A stretch of DNA of 64,000 nt from Maniola hyperantus (lineage: Eukaryota > Arthropoda > Insecta > Lepidoptera > Nymphalidae): contig NC_048554.1 of NCBI RefSeq assembly GCF_902806685.2, forward strand, positions 8,990,001 through 9,054,000, written 5' to 3'. The notes under the pieces are model-generated. The model was not told the origin of the DNA, did no database searches, and worked only from the letters and a program-made list of their open reading frames with translations. Both the position numbers and the translations under genes were made by a program. Of this stretch, positions 42,906-55,384 are shown in pieces; the stretch's first letter is position 1, and the number at the start of each line of letters is the position of its first letter.

Positions 42906-44914
42906 CTATTTCACAATGTGATGTTCCTCTTTAAATTCCAGATGAGAATTTGAGAATTTCTAAAACTCTATGCAGCCATTGGGGGCGACCCTTGCAATAT
43001 TGGTGACAATAAACAACACCAGGCACAATCAAGCACTTAAGCAGGATACGCGGAATGCGACGGGTGACGTCATTTACGCGATATTAAAAAACCCGCCCAA
43101 GCCTTTTAAATTAAACCAAGGAACCTCAAATAAAATGTAAGTTAAAATAATTACATTCATATGATTCCAGATTTGGTAGATTAAACTCTACATAAGTAGT
43201 TTTAAATAACCAAAAACAAACTTTTTAAGTAGTAGTACAAAAAAGTGAAATTGTGTTTTCATAACCACCGCCATAATTTTAGGGCTGATGAAATTAGCAG
43301 TCCTAACTTATATCATATACTGCATGTATTGAAGTGATGTAAAGATGGGTGTATCTATTAGTTAACTTCTTTTCTTTAATCTATTAGGTAGTTAATATTA
43401 GACCTGGGTGAAAAGTAAGTCGCTAAAATTTCTAACAATTGCTATAATAGCTATAAAAGCGCGTTAAAAACGTGTAAGTATAGTGTTAGAAACAATATGT
43501 AAGTATGTAATTATTTTGAAGATTTTGAAATTTACAGATATTCAAGAATCGCGAAAACATCAATACGCCAGCAAACATTGCCACCCTCTTTCGACTTTCA
43601 AAGGACTTAATGAGTTCTTACTTCTGCCTAAGTTTATTTGACGTATATTCCTTTTAGCTGGTAGAATTAATTCTAAAGACTTCTTTAATAATAATCTGTT
43701 AGGTATTTAACACTGTTTAATTATGTTCAAACTTGAAACTCTACTTCAAATACTTTTTCGACGACTGTTTTAAAAGGCGTAGCAGTATGATTACATATTC
43801 ATTTAACAGGCATAAGGTTCCTGAATCAATTCCCAGTCATGACAATTCATGAATGTTTAAGTCAGTTGAGAACGGAACTAATTTGTAACTTCTATCCTAT
43901 TGCTTATTATTATTATTATCGTACCATATCCTATTGGCAGAGTTCATGCCACATGTTAGTCGATTAATTATGGTATTAGTTTACATAAAATACAGTCTTA
44001 TCCATTTCAATCATCTTGTAAGTATCGTATACATAGTTGCTACTTCTATGAATAACACTCTCGTATTTTATTTAAAAAAAAACCGTAGGTAGTATTATGT
44101 TTTTAAATAATATGCCGATCCCTAGGTGAGTATTGGGTTAGAACTTTCTAATCAACCTATAAAAAATAAAGGTCCTGACTCAATAACTTCTCAACGTGCA
44201 GCCAAAAAACTTTTGGACCTAGAAAACTGCAATTTTACACAGAGGTTCTTTTTATAATATGGACAAGGAACTATTTTTTTTGCCGGATTTTCCAGAATTC
44301 TCATGGGATAGGGAATTTTCCAAGCATTACCACTAAGCAAGCGATCCCTAGTAGTGCAATAAATTATAAGGTTCAATTAATTTTTCTACTTGCCAAAATT
44401 TTTGAAAGTGCTATTTCATTAAGGTGATTGCCTTAATAACTCCCCCGTCTTTGATCGACACTCTTTTGTATTACAACCCCTGAGTCAAGGGGTTGCGTGC
44501 CTTACCAAATTCCTCTTCAGTGTTGAATTTGTTTAATGAACAAAATATCATTCTAAATTCTTAAAACTCAGTCAAGATTTTTGGCACGAAGTTTGCTAAT
44601 TTTTTTTCATCATTCGTCGAAGGAACGTAGCAAATCACTACGCTGTCAGTAATGTGCATCATTCTACCTAATGTTAACCTTAATTAATGTTAACTTACCT
44701 AGATTTTAAGAGAAGCAGATTTACTATCGGAAATGATTTATCTAGATAGAAATAACTTAACCGTCCCGTCCTTTAAACCTCTTAGGCAGTGCTCGTAGGC
44801 AAACCCGTAGCAAGCGCTACGCCGCGGCCGCCCGTCTAAAATGTTACTGAACTAGCGGCAAGCACGGAAGTTATTATTAGGTATCAAGTTATGATTATGT
44901 AAGCTGTCATTTTA
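42906..44914. other. No gene or clear repeat seen
   Basis: AT-rich upstream sequence. The only higher-complexity block is about 42980-43130 (GACGGGTGACGTCATTTACG). Confidence 0.4.
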
Positions 44915-45345
44915 TATTTAAAAAACCAGCCAAGTGCGAGTAATACTCGTGCAGCGTCGGTTCCGTACTCGGGTATTTTTTTTTCATTTTGCATGATACA
45001 TCAAAAACTATTATGCATAAAAATAAATAAAAATCTGTTATAGAATATACAAGTAAAGCCCTTTGATATGATACCCCACTTGGTATCTTACTTTGAAAAT
45101 TGAAAATACTAATTATTTATTATTTAACACATTTCAATTTTTTTCAAAATTCCTTTACTTGGGCCATAAGACCTAACTACTTACCTGCCAAATTTCATGA
45201 TTCTAGGTCATCAGGAAGCACTCTACAGGTTTTCGTGACAGACACAACAGACAGACGGATAGACGGACAGATAGACAGACAGACAACGAAGTGATGCTAT
45301 AAGGTTTCCTTTTTTCCTTTTGAGGTACGGAACCCTAAAAAAACT
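44915..45345 (+). repeat. GGCCAAGTGCGAGT / GGTACGGAACCCT repeat
   Basis: AAAAAACCAGCCAAGTGCGA at left, the GACAGACAGACAACGAAGTG region, and TTTTGAGGTACGGAACCCTA at right. Best full-length copy in the window. Confidence 0.85.
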
Positions 45346-46954
45346 TAAAAATACATTAGGATTAATTTGTCATACGTATGAAAGATGAAAACGATGTAAC
45401 AGATTGGACATAAGTGCGTGAACGACAATTAGGCGCAGGTGGTGGTTGGTCGGGGGACCGGGGGCGCTAATGGGAGTTCGCACTTACTTTTAACAAGTCT
45501 CGCCAAGGTTACCCAGGAAACGCGCGGCTTCATCGTTTGAAGACCTTATTAATTTTTGTAGGGGATGAAAACTTTCAATTTTTTTGGCTAATAATGATTG
45601 CCTGTTTAAATCGTTTTATGCTTCTAGATTCTAGAGTGGCGTTTTAATTTTATTTTTGAAAGGTGACTTTCTCAAAGTTTTGTTGCTATGAGTTTTTGAA
45701 ACTAAATTATTGTGAAAGATTGTAAGATTTATTGTGAATACGTCTATTCTTTAATTATGATTTTTTTTGTAATCATAAAGTAAGTTTAACTTTATTAATA
45801 AGTATTTTTTACATTACATTACATTTAAAAAAATTATTATGAAATCGTATCATATTAAGTATTATCACTTTCAAATTGTTTACAATATAACAACATAAAG
45901 CCAGGTAGGTAGCTATACATCTCTAGGTATATATATATATGCCTAATCAGATTACTATTTAGGTACTTGAAAACAGAGCCATCCAACCAGGCTAGGTAAA
46001 CAAAACTTTAATTAATCGGGTTCAAGTAGTATAAAGCCTTGCTCGATGTTATCACAATATACGCCTATCTCGTTTAAGCGTAGTGTGCACGCAGGCTAAT
46101 GAGGCTGCGGTTACGTGAAAACAACACGCATCTCGACGCCCGCCCAACTTTGCGGACTTACGTAAACTTTCCATTAATTAAATCCACAACTCGCTAACAA
46201 CTATTAATTTATAGCATTTATTACTAGAAACATTACTCATACTTACTTTTAAAACAAAACAAAACAAAAGTCAATTTTTTAAATTACACTTTCACTAAAA
46301 CACTTGAACCCGTAGCGCGCTCAATAAAAAAAGTTTAAGAAAACCGCGAAAGGCGCGCGTTCGCCACCGAAACGTGGTCGACATTAAAACCTTAGCGGGA
46401 AAGAAACGGTCCCCTTATTACGTCTCGAAAGAAATTCGCCCGCACACAGGGGCACGGAAAGAAGTCCACTCACACAGGCGCAGGCTGCAACGACACGGGG
46501 GGACCATGCCTGTGTGTGCGGGGGTACAAATAAGTATTAAAAGAGATAGTTAGGTGCGGGACAAGTACGAAGTGTGTACATTCTACGTGCCAACGTAATG
46601 GGGGTCGCCTCGGAAAATTCGAGACGAAATTTTCTTTGCATTAGAAAGGCGTGCAGTGCTACAGAATTTATATGTAAAGACGTAACGTGACATGCCATGT
46701 TTATTTCACAAAAGTATCACGGTTCCATTTGCTGCATTTCTAGAAAAAAGTCTAAGTAGTTGAAACACACATTGAAAGCGATTAGGTTACAAAAACGTTT
46801 GTGAAGAAAGAAAATCCCTAAAGATCAACTGTACTAGTTACTTACTCGTAAATACCCAATAACCATCGAAGAACTTATTTTAATTAGGTGGGATTTTGTA
46901 AAAACCTATAAGGGATGATTTATGCCAACACGTGGCGGGTGCGGCCCTTGCCAC
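45346..46954. other. No gene seen; GC-rich block 46080-46620
   Basis: The second half has unusually many CpG-containing words (AGGCGCGCGTTCGCCACCGA, GAAATTCGCCCGCACACAGG) and short CACACAGG / CCTGTGTG inverted pairs near 46445-46520. Possible regulatory sequence. Confidence 0.3.
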
Positions 46955-47110
46955 GTACGAGGCGCGGATGAACAAAACATCACAAACATTTTATATGGAG
47001 CAGTTCATGCTTCACCGTGTGTCGTCCGTGCACGGACACGGCACGGTGAAGCATAAACTGCTTCCTATAAAATGTTCGTGATATTTTGAATCCGTGCCTC
47101 GTCCACGCGT
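46955..47110. repeat. Palindromic MITE with GTCCGTGCACGGAC centre
   Basis: CGTACGAGGCGCGGAT, ACATTTTATATGGAGCAGTT and CATGCTTCACCGTG are mirrored by CACGGTGAAGCATAAACTGC, TTCCTATAAAATGTTCGTGA and ATCCGTGCCTCGTCC. Arms are about 70 bp. Confidence 0.85.
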
Positions 47111-48169
47111 CGTCACACCGGATACTTTACACTATCGCCAAAACGCCTCTCGGAAGCACTCGAGTGAATCTCGCCAAGAGAAAACTACAAGAGTCTACTT
47201 CTAGTTAAAAAAATATACTCATTTATATCATGTAAGACAACCAGTGTTTCTTAAGCTACGTCTGTGACTCTACCACCGGTTTGCAAAACATATTGTACTG
47301 AGAAGAGCTGGCAAAAAACTCAGAAGTTACTTAAAAGTCATACAATATTTTCTTGTTCTGATCTTCAGTCTCTTCATTTACTTATTTACCTGCCCACGGT
47401 TCACTTTTTGTGTCTCTGCCTAAAATCGAGGACGAGGCGAGAGCCTTGTCTAGGCGAGCACACGATCCACTCTCGCTCTCACGTCACCTCATGTCGCCAG
47501 TGTGGAGTGTAGAGGATGCAGGGTTAAAAATAGAAAGCGCTAATAAGGTTAAGTTTAGCAATACGCCACATTTCAGAGGTTAGAACCTATCCTGAAATGC
47601 TGAAATCCGAAAATGCCGAACCAAAATAAAATAAGTAGTCAAACAATATCGACTCACGACTGCTATCTCTATATTATCGGCTTTTATTTTGGTTCTACTA
47701 GCTTTAGTCCGCGATTTCAAATGCGTGAGGTTTGGAATTGTCTATACCTCAGTTACAAGCGGTTGTACGATAATAAAAAATATCCAGTCACAAGTTTTTA
47801 TTAGCTTTTAAAATTTGGTCCTTAACGAAAACTACTAAGATTCAATTTTAATGGAAGTGTCAAGTACCTAAGTATAGGTACTTTCGGCGTTAGTATTATT
47901 ATATATATTCTGTGCTTTCGGTAGCGGGAGTACCCGCTAAGTAGCGCAGACGGCAGAGTGAAATCTATCACCAAGATTCCACGCAGTCATGACGCAGTCT
48001 TGTCCGTCCTACCTCTAGAGTGTTTTTGTAAAGCACGAAGCCAGAAGCTCATGAAGGAGGTTCTGAATTAAGCGAGCCTACGAGACCAAGTGCAGCGAAG
48101 GGGGAGGTGGCGAACGAAACGAGCCGGCGACCTCCGTAGCGAAACGAAGGTCGAGAAGGTAAGCTGAAT
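47111..48169. other. No gene seen
   Basis: AT-rich first part, then a GC-rich block at 48060-48170 with overlapping opposed frames and no domain. Confidence 0.4.
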
Positions 48170-48300
48170 GAAGGGGCAACTGAGTAAATCTTGGGGATGC
48201 AACCTATCTCTGTGCCTTTCGCTACAATCTGTAAAGTGCATGGGCAAAGGAAAGGTAACAAACAAACAGACACACTTCGCATTTAGGTACAATGTTTGTA
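48170..48300 (+). repeat. Repeat tail fragment
   Basis: CAAACAAACAGACACACTTC and GCATTTAGGTAC match the tail of the ACTAGCTGATGCCCG-type family. The upstream part (48060-48170) is GC-rich and unassigned. Confidence 0.45.
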
Positions 48301-48949
48301 ACAATTAGGTATGGATCTATATCGTATCCTATGGATCTACGTCTATCAATAACATCCATATTCAATAAAACTATTATGTTTTTTATTTAATTTATAAAAT
48401 GTATTTTCAAGAAAAAAATATCATTTCAGCTTTTTATGAAATCGCAATGTAGTTACTTACCTATAGGTAGTTACACTTATACGAAACCAATATCATTAGT
48501 CCTTTGTCCACCTACTCAACATTTGTCCTTCAACAAGGCGTAAAACCAAAGAAAGTTATGGATAAAGTTAGCTCGACTCTACGTTTTGAACATTAATTAT
48601 ATTTTAAACTTCTATTGAGGTTTGAAATATTGGTACGTAGAACCACGTCCACAGAATACAATAATATAAAGCTGATTCCTTGTTCTGTAAAATACTTTTT
48701 TCTTTAATTAAGTATTAGTACCTACCTACCTAGTTGTAAATACTAAATATTATTCAAGAGCCTAAATACTAAATATACTAAATATTATTTAAGATATTAT
48801 TAGTAAAGTAGTCCAACTAAAGTGCCAAGGGTAAATCTTATCTTGGAATTATCTTAAAGGATCTTAATGCTAAGTACCTACTTAAATAACCAAGTTAAGT
48901 AGGAAGGTATATTCAACATCATTATTAAATCAAGTGATATTTAATTACT

Positions 48950-49048
48950 TAAAACGCACAACTGCTAAAAGTTAGAGGTGCGTGCCCGGCATCGAACCCC
49001 TGACCTCCAATTAGAAGGCGGACGTCCTAACCACAAGGCTATCACAGC
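48950..49048 (-). repeat. tRNA-derived SINE head
   Basis: On the minus strand GTGATAGCCTTGTGGTTAGG, then GGTTCGATGCC (B-box-like). Truncated body. Confidence 0.7.
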
Positions 49049-49049
49049 G

Positions 49050-49180
49050 TACCTCCACTAGGAAGACGGACGACATCAAGCGAGTAGCGACGCAAAGAGC
49101 CACTGGAATCAGGTGGCGCAAGACCGTGGCGTTTAGAAGTCCCTACCTACAAGAGATACCTGATGATAATGATGATGAAG
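49050..49180 (+). repeat. RTE-type LINE C-terminal fragment
   Basis: In one plus frame it reads KTDDIKRVATQRATGIRWRK, which follows the RTE end pattern (TDDIKRVA..W..). A GATGATAATGATGATGAAGA tail follows, of the type seen at RTE 3' ends. Decayed. Confidence 0.6.
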
Positions 49181-51289
49181 ACGGGGGCATTAGGCTAGAT
49201 CATAGTATCCATTGATTGCCTAGTTTATTGGTACTCAGTAATAAGAAAAAATAGTAGGTAAACAACCTTCATAAAATATCCAACTAAGTAATAATTAAGG
49301 TAACAGTTACAGAACCAAACTTGTTAAGTACTTCATTATGTACCACTACCCCTATACCTAGTTCTACCAGACTCTTAATGACTAATAACTATAAGTACAA
49401 AAATATTGTACGTGGATAGTATTTCAATCATAATAATTGGAATTTGTATCGCTGTAATATGGCAACCCAAAACCCTTTAGCGCCTTTCACAAAGCCGACA
49501 ATGGAAATTTATATCATCGTAAAATTTAAGTGCGCACTTTAATAACTAAGCCTCAAGCGTCGTATCGCGGACAAAAGGAAACCTCTTGGCTCATGCCTCG
49601 TCTTACACCCACACACCTGTAACCGCATAGCCACGAGTACGTACACCGACACACACATGCGAACGTCACCACTACTAACCCGAAACCCACACGCCCACCC
49701 GCCAAACACGCCCAACGTCTTGGGTTTTCTTATAAACCACGTTGTGTTCGACGTCCCGTTCTATCCCAATGCACTATATGTTGCCTCTCGCTTTGGCGCA
49801 ATGACGAGGTTCACATAAAGCAGCGCCACATTCCCGCCTTTTTTCCCACTCCATTTTGACAGCTCGTGGCTCCATATCTGGCTAGGAACTAAGACAGTGT
49901 TCACAACAATACAAATTAAAAACCTAAATACTAAGCAACATCTATTTTCCTCCAATTTTCCTAACCGAAACATTAAAGTTGCTCTATGGCATCAAATTAC
50001 TAACAATATTGTAATACCTATGTAAAATGTGCTTAAGAATATTTTGTAAGACTAAATCTAAATTCTAAGTTTCTGCCATAAGTCACCTACCTGCTTTTAA
50101 AAACTCTATTCACGAGTGCAAATCTTAGCTAAAAAAACTAATTAAAAGCAAAGTATTTTTTATTTGAGTAATTCCTAATTTAAGCTGTTTTTATTTCAAT
50201 TGTAAAATTAAGTTACAAAATAAAATTATGTTGTCTGCGGACATTCCCATACTCCTATTATACTCAAACGTTTGAAACTGTAGATTTCAGAACGTTACTC
50301 TGTTACGTTCTGAAATTGATTAAGGGGCAAAGGAATGTTCTTGACCCCGTTCGAAATTCAAAATTAGAACAGTGTGCTCGTCGTCTTACCAACTAAGTGG
50401 CTCAAGACGCGTTAGCGGGCGCGGGTGCGCTGGGCGGGGTCTGCGGAGACGCGGCTCTCCGCTATCGGCACACCGAAACACACATTTTTCCCGCCGCAAA
50501 CCTCGCGCTGAAGGTTAGCCGCGACCCGCAGACCTCGTTGGGGCAGACAGAGATAGCATCTTTAGCTTTCACGCGCCTGCGCGATCTTTAAGCGCCAATT
50601 TTGACAGCTGGAGTTTCCTTTCGGATTATAAAGATGTTGCTACGCGAGCGTGAGGACGTAGCTCGTAGCCGTATGTTAAAATATACTAGGTGCTGTGCTA
50701 CACGGCGCATGTTCCTATAGACAGCGTTCTTTGTATGAAGATTTTCAAATGACTTTAATAGAATTTCCGATACATTGCGGCAGAATTATTGTATTCATAC
50801 ATGTCTAAATATCACTATATTGCACTTGTGTAATATACACGTGAATAAAAGATGTACTGTAGTACCCGTGGTTCCAAAATCTTGGGCCGTCGGTCCCCGT
50901 TTTTATTACTACCTACGCTAAAAAATAATTTGAGCTCGCTTAATTTGGTTTACAGCAATGAGCAGACTACTTAATTGCCGGAAAATTGGCAAGGTCAAGG
51001 CTAGCTTTGTTTGATAATAAAATCTTTCTATTTTCGCAAGTCAAGCAACGTTGTACCTACTAGGTACCAGACCAACACTGATAAATAGGTGGAGGAAATA
51101 ACTATACTTACTTATCTACTTATATTCTCATCGTTTTGGCGTGGGTGTAGAATGTTTTTTTTTAAGTGAATTAGTATTAAGTAGTCATTGGGGGCCGGTG
51201 TCGGCAAATATAGGTACTAGGTAATACTTAATATTATCTACATAGCTAATGTTATCACTATCATTTACTTAGTGATAAGTAGGTATTTT
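49181..51289. other. No gene seen; GC island at 50395-50600
   Basis: The 64-codon frame 50397-50591 sits in a GC-rich island (GCGGGCGCGGGTGCGCTGGG). The predicted peptide matches nothing I know and the frame starts at a non-ATG codon. It could be a promoter or enhancer island. Confidence 0.35.
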
Positions 51290-51577
51290 TAACCCACTTC
51301 ATAAAAAGGAGGAGGTTATCAATTCGACTGTATGTTTTTTTTTGTATGTTTGTTACGCGATTACTCCGTCAATTATGAACCGATTTTGATGATTCTTGGT
51401 CCCTCTTCGGAGATGGAGAACGGAACTCCTCAATGGATAAGAGTAAATTGCTCGCGATCAGTGTAATAGCTTAGTAAATAGTAGGTTTTTAACTAGGCAT
51501 ATCATATTTTAGTACAATGGGGCCACTAAAAATTGTGAAATAAAAAAAATAAAAAAAAATAAAAAACAGATTTCTAT
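51290..51577 (+). repeat. AACCGACTTC-type repeat (copy B)
   Basis: AACCCACTTCATAAAAAGGA, AACTCCTCAATGGATAAGAG and ATTGCTCGCGATCAGTGTAA. Counterpart of 10197-10542. Confidence 0.8.
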
Positions 51578-51844
51578 AACTACAAACACTAAAAAGTATA
51601 AAATAATTTAATCTATTACCCAATATATTATGTACACAAGAGTTATTGTAGTTCTATAGAAATATTTATTGGAGTCGGTGCCAATGTGGAGTCACAAAAC
51701 AATATGAAGAGTAGGTAGATGGTTCGTGCGGCTAATTGGCACCGGCTCCAAAAAATATTACTATAGAACTACAATAACTCTTGTGTACATAATATATTGG
51801 GTTATAAATTAAATTATTTTTTACTTTTTAGTGTTTGTAGTTAT
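51575..51844. repeat. Foldback hairpin (copy B)
   Basis: Arms of about 105 bp: ATAACTACAAACACTAAAAA mirrors TTTTTAGTGTTTGTAGTTAT, with CGGTGCCAAT and ATTGGCACCG at the inner ends. Same design as 10543-10820 but diverged in sequence. Confidence 0.85.
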
Positions 51845-52156
51845 TGCAGTCGGTTTTTATTTTATTTTTGAAAATTTTTAGTCATTAGTTCGAATGAGTG
51901 TTTAGTACCTAGGTAGGTAGGTATATCTATTAGATGTTCATATCATTATGTTTTAAATTAATTTATAATTAATTTAAAACCAATCTGAATCTTTTATTGA
52001 TCTGCACAGATAAGTCAACATTTAGATAATCTAGATAAACCGTACGTAGCCTTACTGAATTTTTTTAATTTTTTTTTCAATCTTGAGAAACTAAATATTT
52101 TTCATTCTTAGCACTAGTAGCTAGTAGGTATTTACCCACTTTCATGAAGGAATATG

Positions 52157-52803
52157 CGTATGAAAACATACAACATTATAGTGGTGTACCAAAGATCCCG
52201 TCGCCGGGCCGCCGCAACAGCGGTCGCGCGGGTAACCTGCAAATTGTGAAGCGCGACCACGCGATTAGCTCACCAAACTCACCCAGTCTCGGTTGTATCG
52301 CTCACCTATTTTGTTTTGATTAGGCTGAGATGGCCAGCTTCACTGTGTTTCGAGGGATAGACCTAGAATATCTGAAAACGTACAACATTATAGTGGTGTA
52401 CCAAAGATCCCGTCGCCGGGCTGCCGCAACAGCGCGGCGGTCGCGCGGGTAACCCGCAAATTGTGAAGCGCGACCACGCGATTAGCTCACCAAACTCAAC
52501 CAGTCTCGGTCGTATCGCTCACCCATTTTGTTTTGATTAGGCTGAGACGGCCAGCTTCACTGTGTTTCGAGGGATAGACCGAGAGTATCTGAAACATACA
52601 ACATTATAGTGGTGTACCTACCAAAGATCCCGTCACCGGGCCGACGCCGCAAAAGCGGTCGCGCGGGTAACCTGTAAATTGTGAAGCGCGACCACGCGAT
52701 TAGCTCACCAAACTCAACCAGTCTCGGTCGTATCACTCACCTTTTTTGTTTTGGTTGGGCTGAGATGGCCGGCTTCACTGTGTTCCGGGGGATAGTCCTA
52801 GAA
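52157..52803 (+). repeat. Tandem array, about 214 bp unit, 3 copies
   Basis: The phrase CAACATTATAGTGGTGTACC recurs at 52171, 52383 and 52599 (spacings 212 and 216). Each unit has the GC-rich CCCGTC(G/A)CCGGGC block and GTGAAGCGCGACCACGCGAT, then CAGTCTCGGT(T/C)GTATC. The open frame 52681-52869 lies in the third unit and is not thought to be a gene. Confidence 0.92.
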
Positions 52804-53493
52804 TACCCCGACTTACTTTTTTTATTGCACCTGCCAAGTGTCAACAGCAATGGCCGCCGCGGTGTTTAACGTACCTAGGTACTGTAAGTTCATTTTCTAA
52901 AGATATCTTTATAAAAAAAGACATCTTGACTGACTGATCTATCAACGCACAGCCTAAACGCTGGGATAGGTTCCTTTTGTAACGTAAGAACTCAGTAAAA
53001 AAAAGATTTTATGTAAGAACTCAGAGAAAGAAGATACTCGTAGCATAACCGAATTAATACCTACCAAATTGTAGTCACCTGTTTGCATCATTGATAATTT
53101 GAGTTCAGGGATTTATCCGAGTTACATCGTAAATAATGGTAGCCTTATTTTGATATACCACCGCGCTCACACCCTCACAAGTTGCGGGTCACTATAACCT
53201 CACAATAACGACCATTTTGAGGTCACTATCAAGTCTCAAGTTGCGACGTGTTGCTTTTGTTGCTTAATATTGTATGAATTTTGGACGGATTTGTGGTGGA
53301 ATTATAGTTAATGTCACAAATTATAGTATATTTAATTTGTTGATGTCTGTTATTGCGGTTGTTGAATGCGATAACAACCCCTATCAATACATACGTTAAT
53401 CTAATAATAATACCTAGGGGTCAGAATTTTATTTTTTTTATTGAAAATGTTACAAGAAACTTAAATCTAACCTTAACTAATTAAGTGCACAAA

Positions 53494-53640
53494 TTAAAGC
53501 CCACATGGAATGGTGCCAAGAATACTGGCTGCATTCCAGCGCTGAACAGCCAGCTTGATCTTTTGCGTATAAAATGAGCCAGCCCTTCTATCACCAGATG
53601 ATAAAATAACCATAGGTAAATACCACCATTCATTATAATA
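53494..53640 (-). repeat. Interspersed repeat fragment
   Basis: CCCACATGGAATGGTGCCAA and AATACTGGCTG are the reverse complement of CAGCCAGGATTCTTGGCACC at 19118-19137; the rest is shared with 35400-35530. Confidence 0.5.
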
Positions 53641-53740
53641 TTCCATAGTTAGTCGGTCACTTAAGGCTCAGATATTTATATATTTAATAAAGATGGTAAA
53701 TATTGTCAAGTCAACCGGGAATCAAACACCAGGTTTACTA

Positions 53741-54078
53741 ACTAAACAAGCAGGTAGGTATACTTACCTGCTTGTTTAGTTCGTAGCCGAGCTGGGAGGA
53801 GAGTTTGGAGTGGAGAGCCTCATAAGCACAATGCTGGAAGAGAAAAAGAAGTGGCAGATAGTTCAGAAATACATGGAAGGTATAATGGAAAGTAAGGAGA
53901 AAGACGAAAGAGGAGGAAGATGAGTTAGTCTGCGGCAGTAATGGTAGGCCAACAAGGCGGGAACATTACTGCTTAGAGAAAGGAGGGGTTTTTTAGTCGG
54001 TAGGAGTCCGGCACTATGTCCATGAGGATTTTCCCCTCCTAAGCGAAAAAAAAAAAAAAAAGGTAGGTATACTTACCT
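53741..54078 (+). mobile_element. 5'-truncated R1-like LINE with 18 bp target duplication
   Basis: The coding end reads MLEEKKKWQIVQKYMEGIME, then SKEKDERGGR and TGA, the style of an R1-clade ORF2 C-terminus. The 3' UTR (AGTCCGGCACTATGTCCATG, ATTTTCCCCTCCTAAGC) and a run of 16 A end at 54060. AGGTAGGTATACTTACCT flanks it at 53752-53769 and 54061-54078. Between the left duplication and the LINE lies GCTTGTTTAGT (53770-53780), the inverted copy of the flank at 53741-53751. Confidence 0.88.
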
Positions 54079-54442
54079 TACGATGTTAATGAGACATGGT
54101 TTCAGCGCAATAGCAATTTGCGGGACTTATATCAGAAATCATGAAACGATTACAAAGGTAGGGAAATAGGGAAACAGCAAACAGGTTTAAAATTGGTTGT
54201 CAGAAAACATAATGTCAGGAAGGTGAAGGAAAAGGGTTGGCTCGTGCTCGTGCCCTTCCCTCTTCTTGACATTTTAAATTGTTTATTTGCAAACAAGTGT
54301 CAAGTTATTTATTCAGTGATGTTGGTACCTTACTACGTTCGTAAAGGGATGTTTAATGTACACATGGAATCAATTTAGGTTCTGCGTTTATGTTGATAAT
54401 AACGATTATTTTGAAGGTCGTAGCGTAGGTAGGTTTAGTTTG

Positions 54443-54567
54443 CGACAGGTCGAGATGACAATCGGGGTATGAGGTGGGGGGATGCCCTGCACACCCGGGT
54501 TAACACGGGGGCTGTGCAGGTGTGCGGGGCATTCCCTCCCCGATTACCATCTCGACCTGTCGCGTAG
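54443..54567. repeat. GC-rich foldback MITE, complete copy
   Basis: GCGACAGGTCGAGATGACAA mirrors TTACCATCTCGACCTGTCGC. The core has CTGCACACCCGGGTTAACAC and GTGCAGGTGTGCGGGGCATT. This defines both ends of the family seen at 14868, 20293 and 63025. Confidence 0.88.
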
Positions 54568-54724
54568 GTACTCTGGACATTTGATAACAGCGTTATGAAA
54601 TAGTAAGTACTTACATTATACTTACTGACTATTTCCAGGCCGAAAATAAAGCAATGTGTCAAGTAATATTGGAAGGACGTTAAATAAGTATAAGTAGTGT
54701 AAGTAACAAAGTTTTATTATAATT

Positions 54725-54872
54725 AAACTAGCTTATACTCGCAACTTTGTCCGCGTGGACTACACATATTTCAAACCCCTATGTCGTCCCCTTAGGGGTT
54801 GAATTTTCCTATGCCTACGTCATAATAGCTATCTTTTATACATCGATGTCTTTTATATATTTAGATAGGTAA
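54725..54872 (+). repeat. Second-subfamily repeat, internally deleted
   Basis: AACTAGCTTATACTCGCAAC, GTCCGCGTGGACTACACATA, CCCCTTAGGGGTTGAATTTT; the tail is degraded. Confidence 0.7.
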
Positions 54873-55384
54873 GTAAAGTATCCTCTCATAGAACATTAAA
54901 CACAATATTATATTAGTAAAATAACAACAATATAAATAATAATACAAATAGTAGTTCAATAAGTGCGTGTTAGCAAGTTCACCGAGCTAGGTATAATCGA
55001 GCGTTGTGCCGTGCTGCAGCTGTGCCTGAGGAATGAACGAATAGTGGCGTGCCACGTACCCGTCGATAAAACGTTTGACGACCTCCCTGGTGCAGTAGTA
55101 CGTTTTGTCTGAGTGAACTAAAGAGAGTGAACTCTCGGTTTGATCCTTAATCGACATATCTGTCAAATATTAGGTATTTGAGCACAACTCAACTCAGGTG
55201 TGAAATCAAAGATTTAACAATATTATAGTTTTTAAAACTCTTTGTCACGCTGCCACGAGACGGCCCGTGTCACATACCTAATCGTTTAATTGCCTACATT
55301 AATTGACGCCTACTAAGTGCGAGTATAGGTGAAGCCTCGAGGTTTTGTTACAAGTTTTATAATAGCTGTCGTAAACTGTGACTG

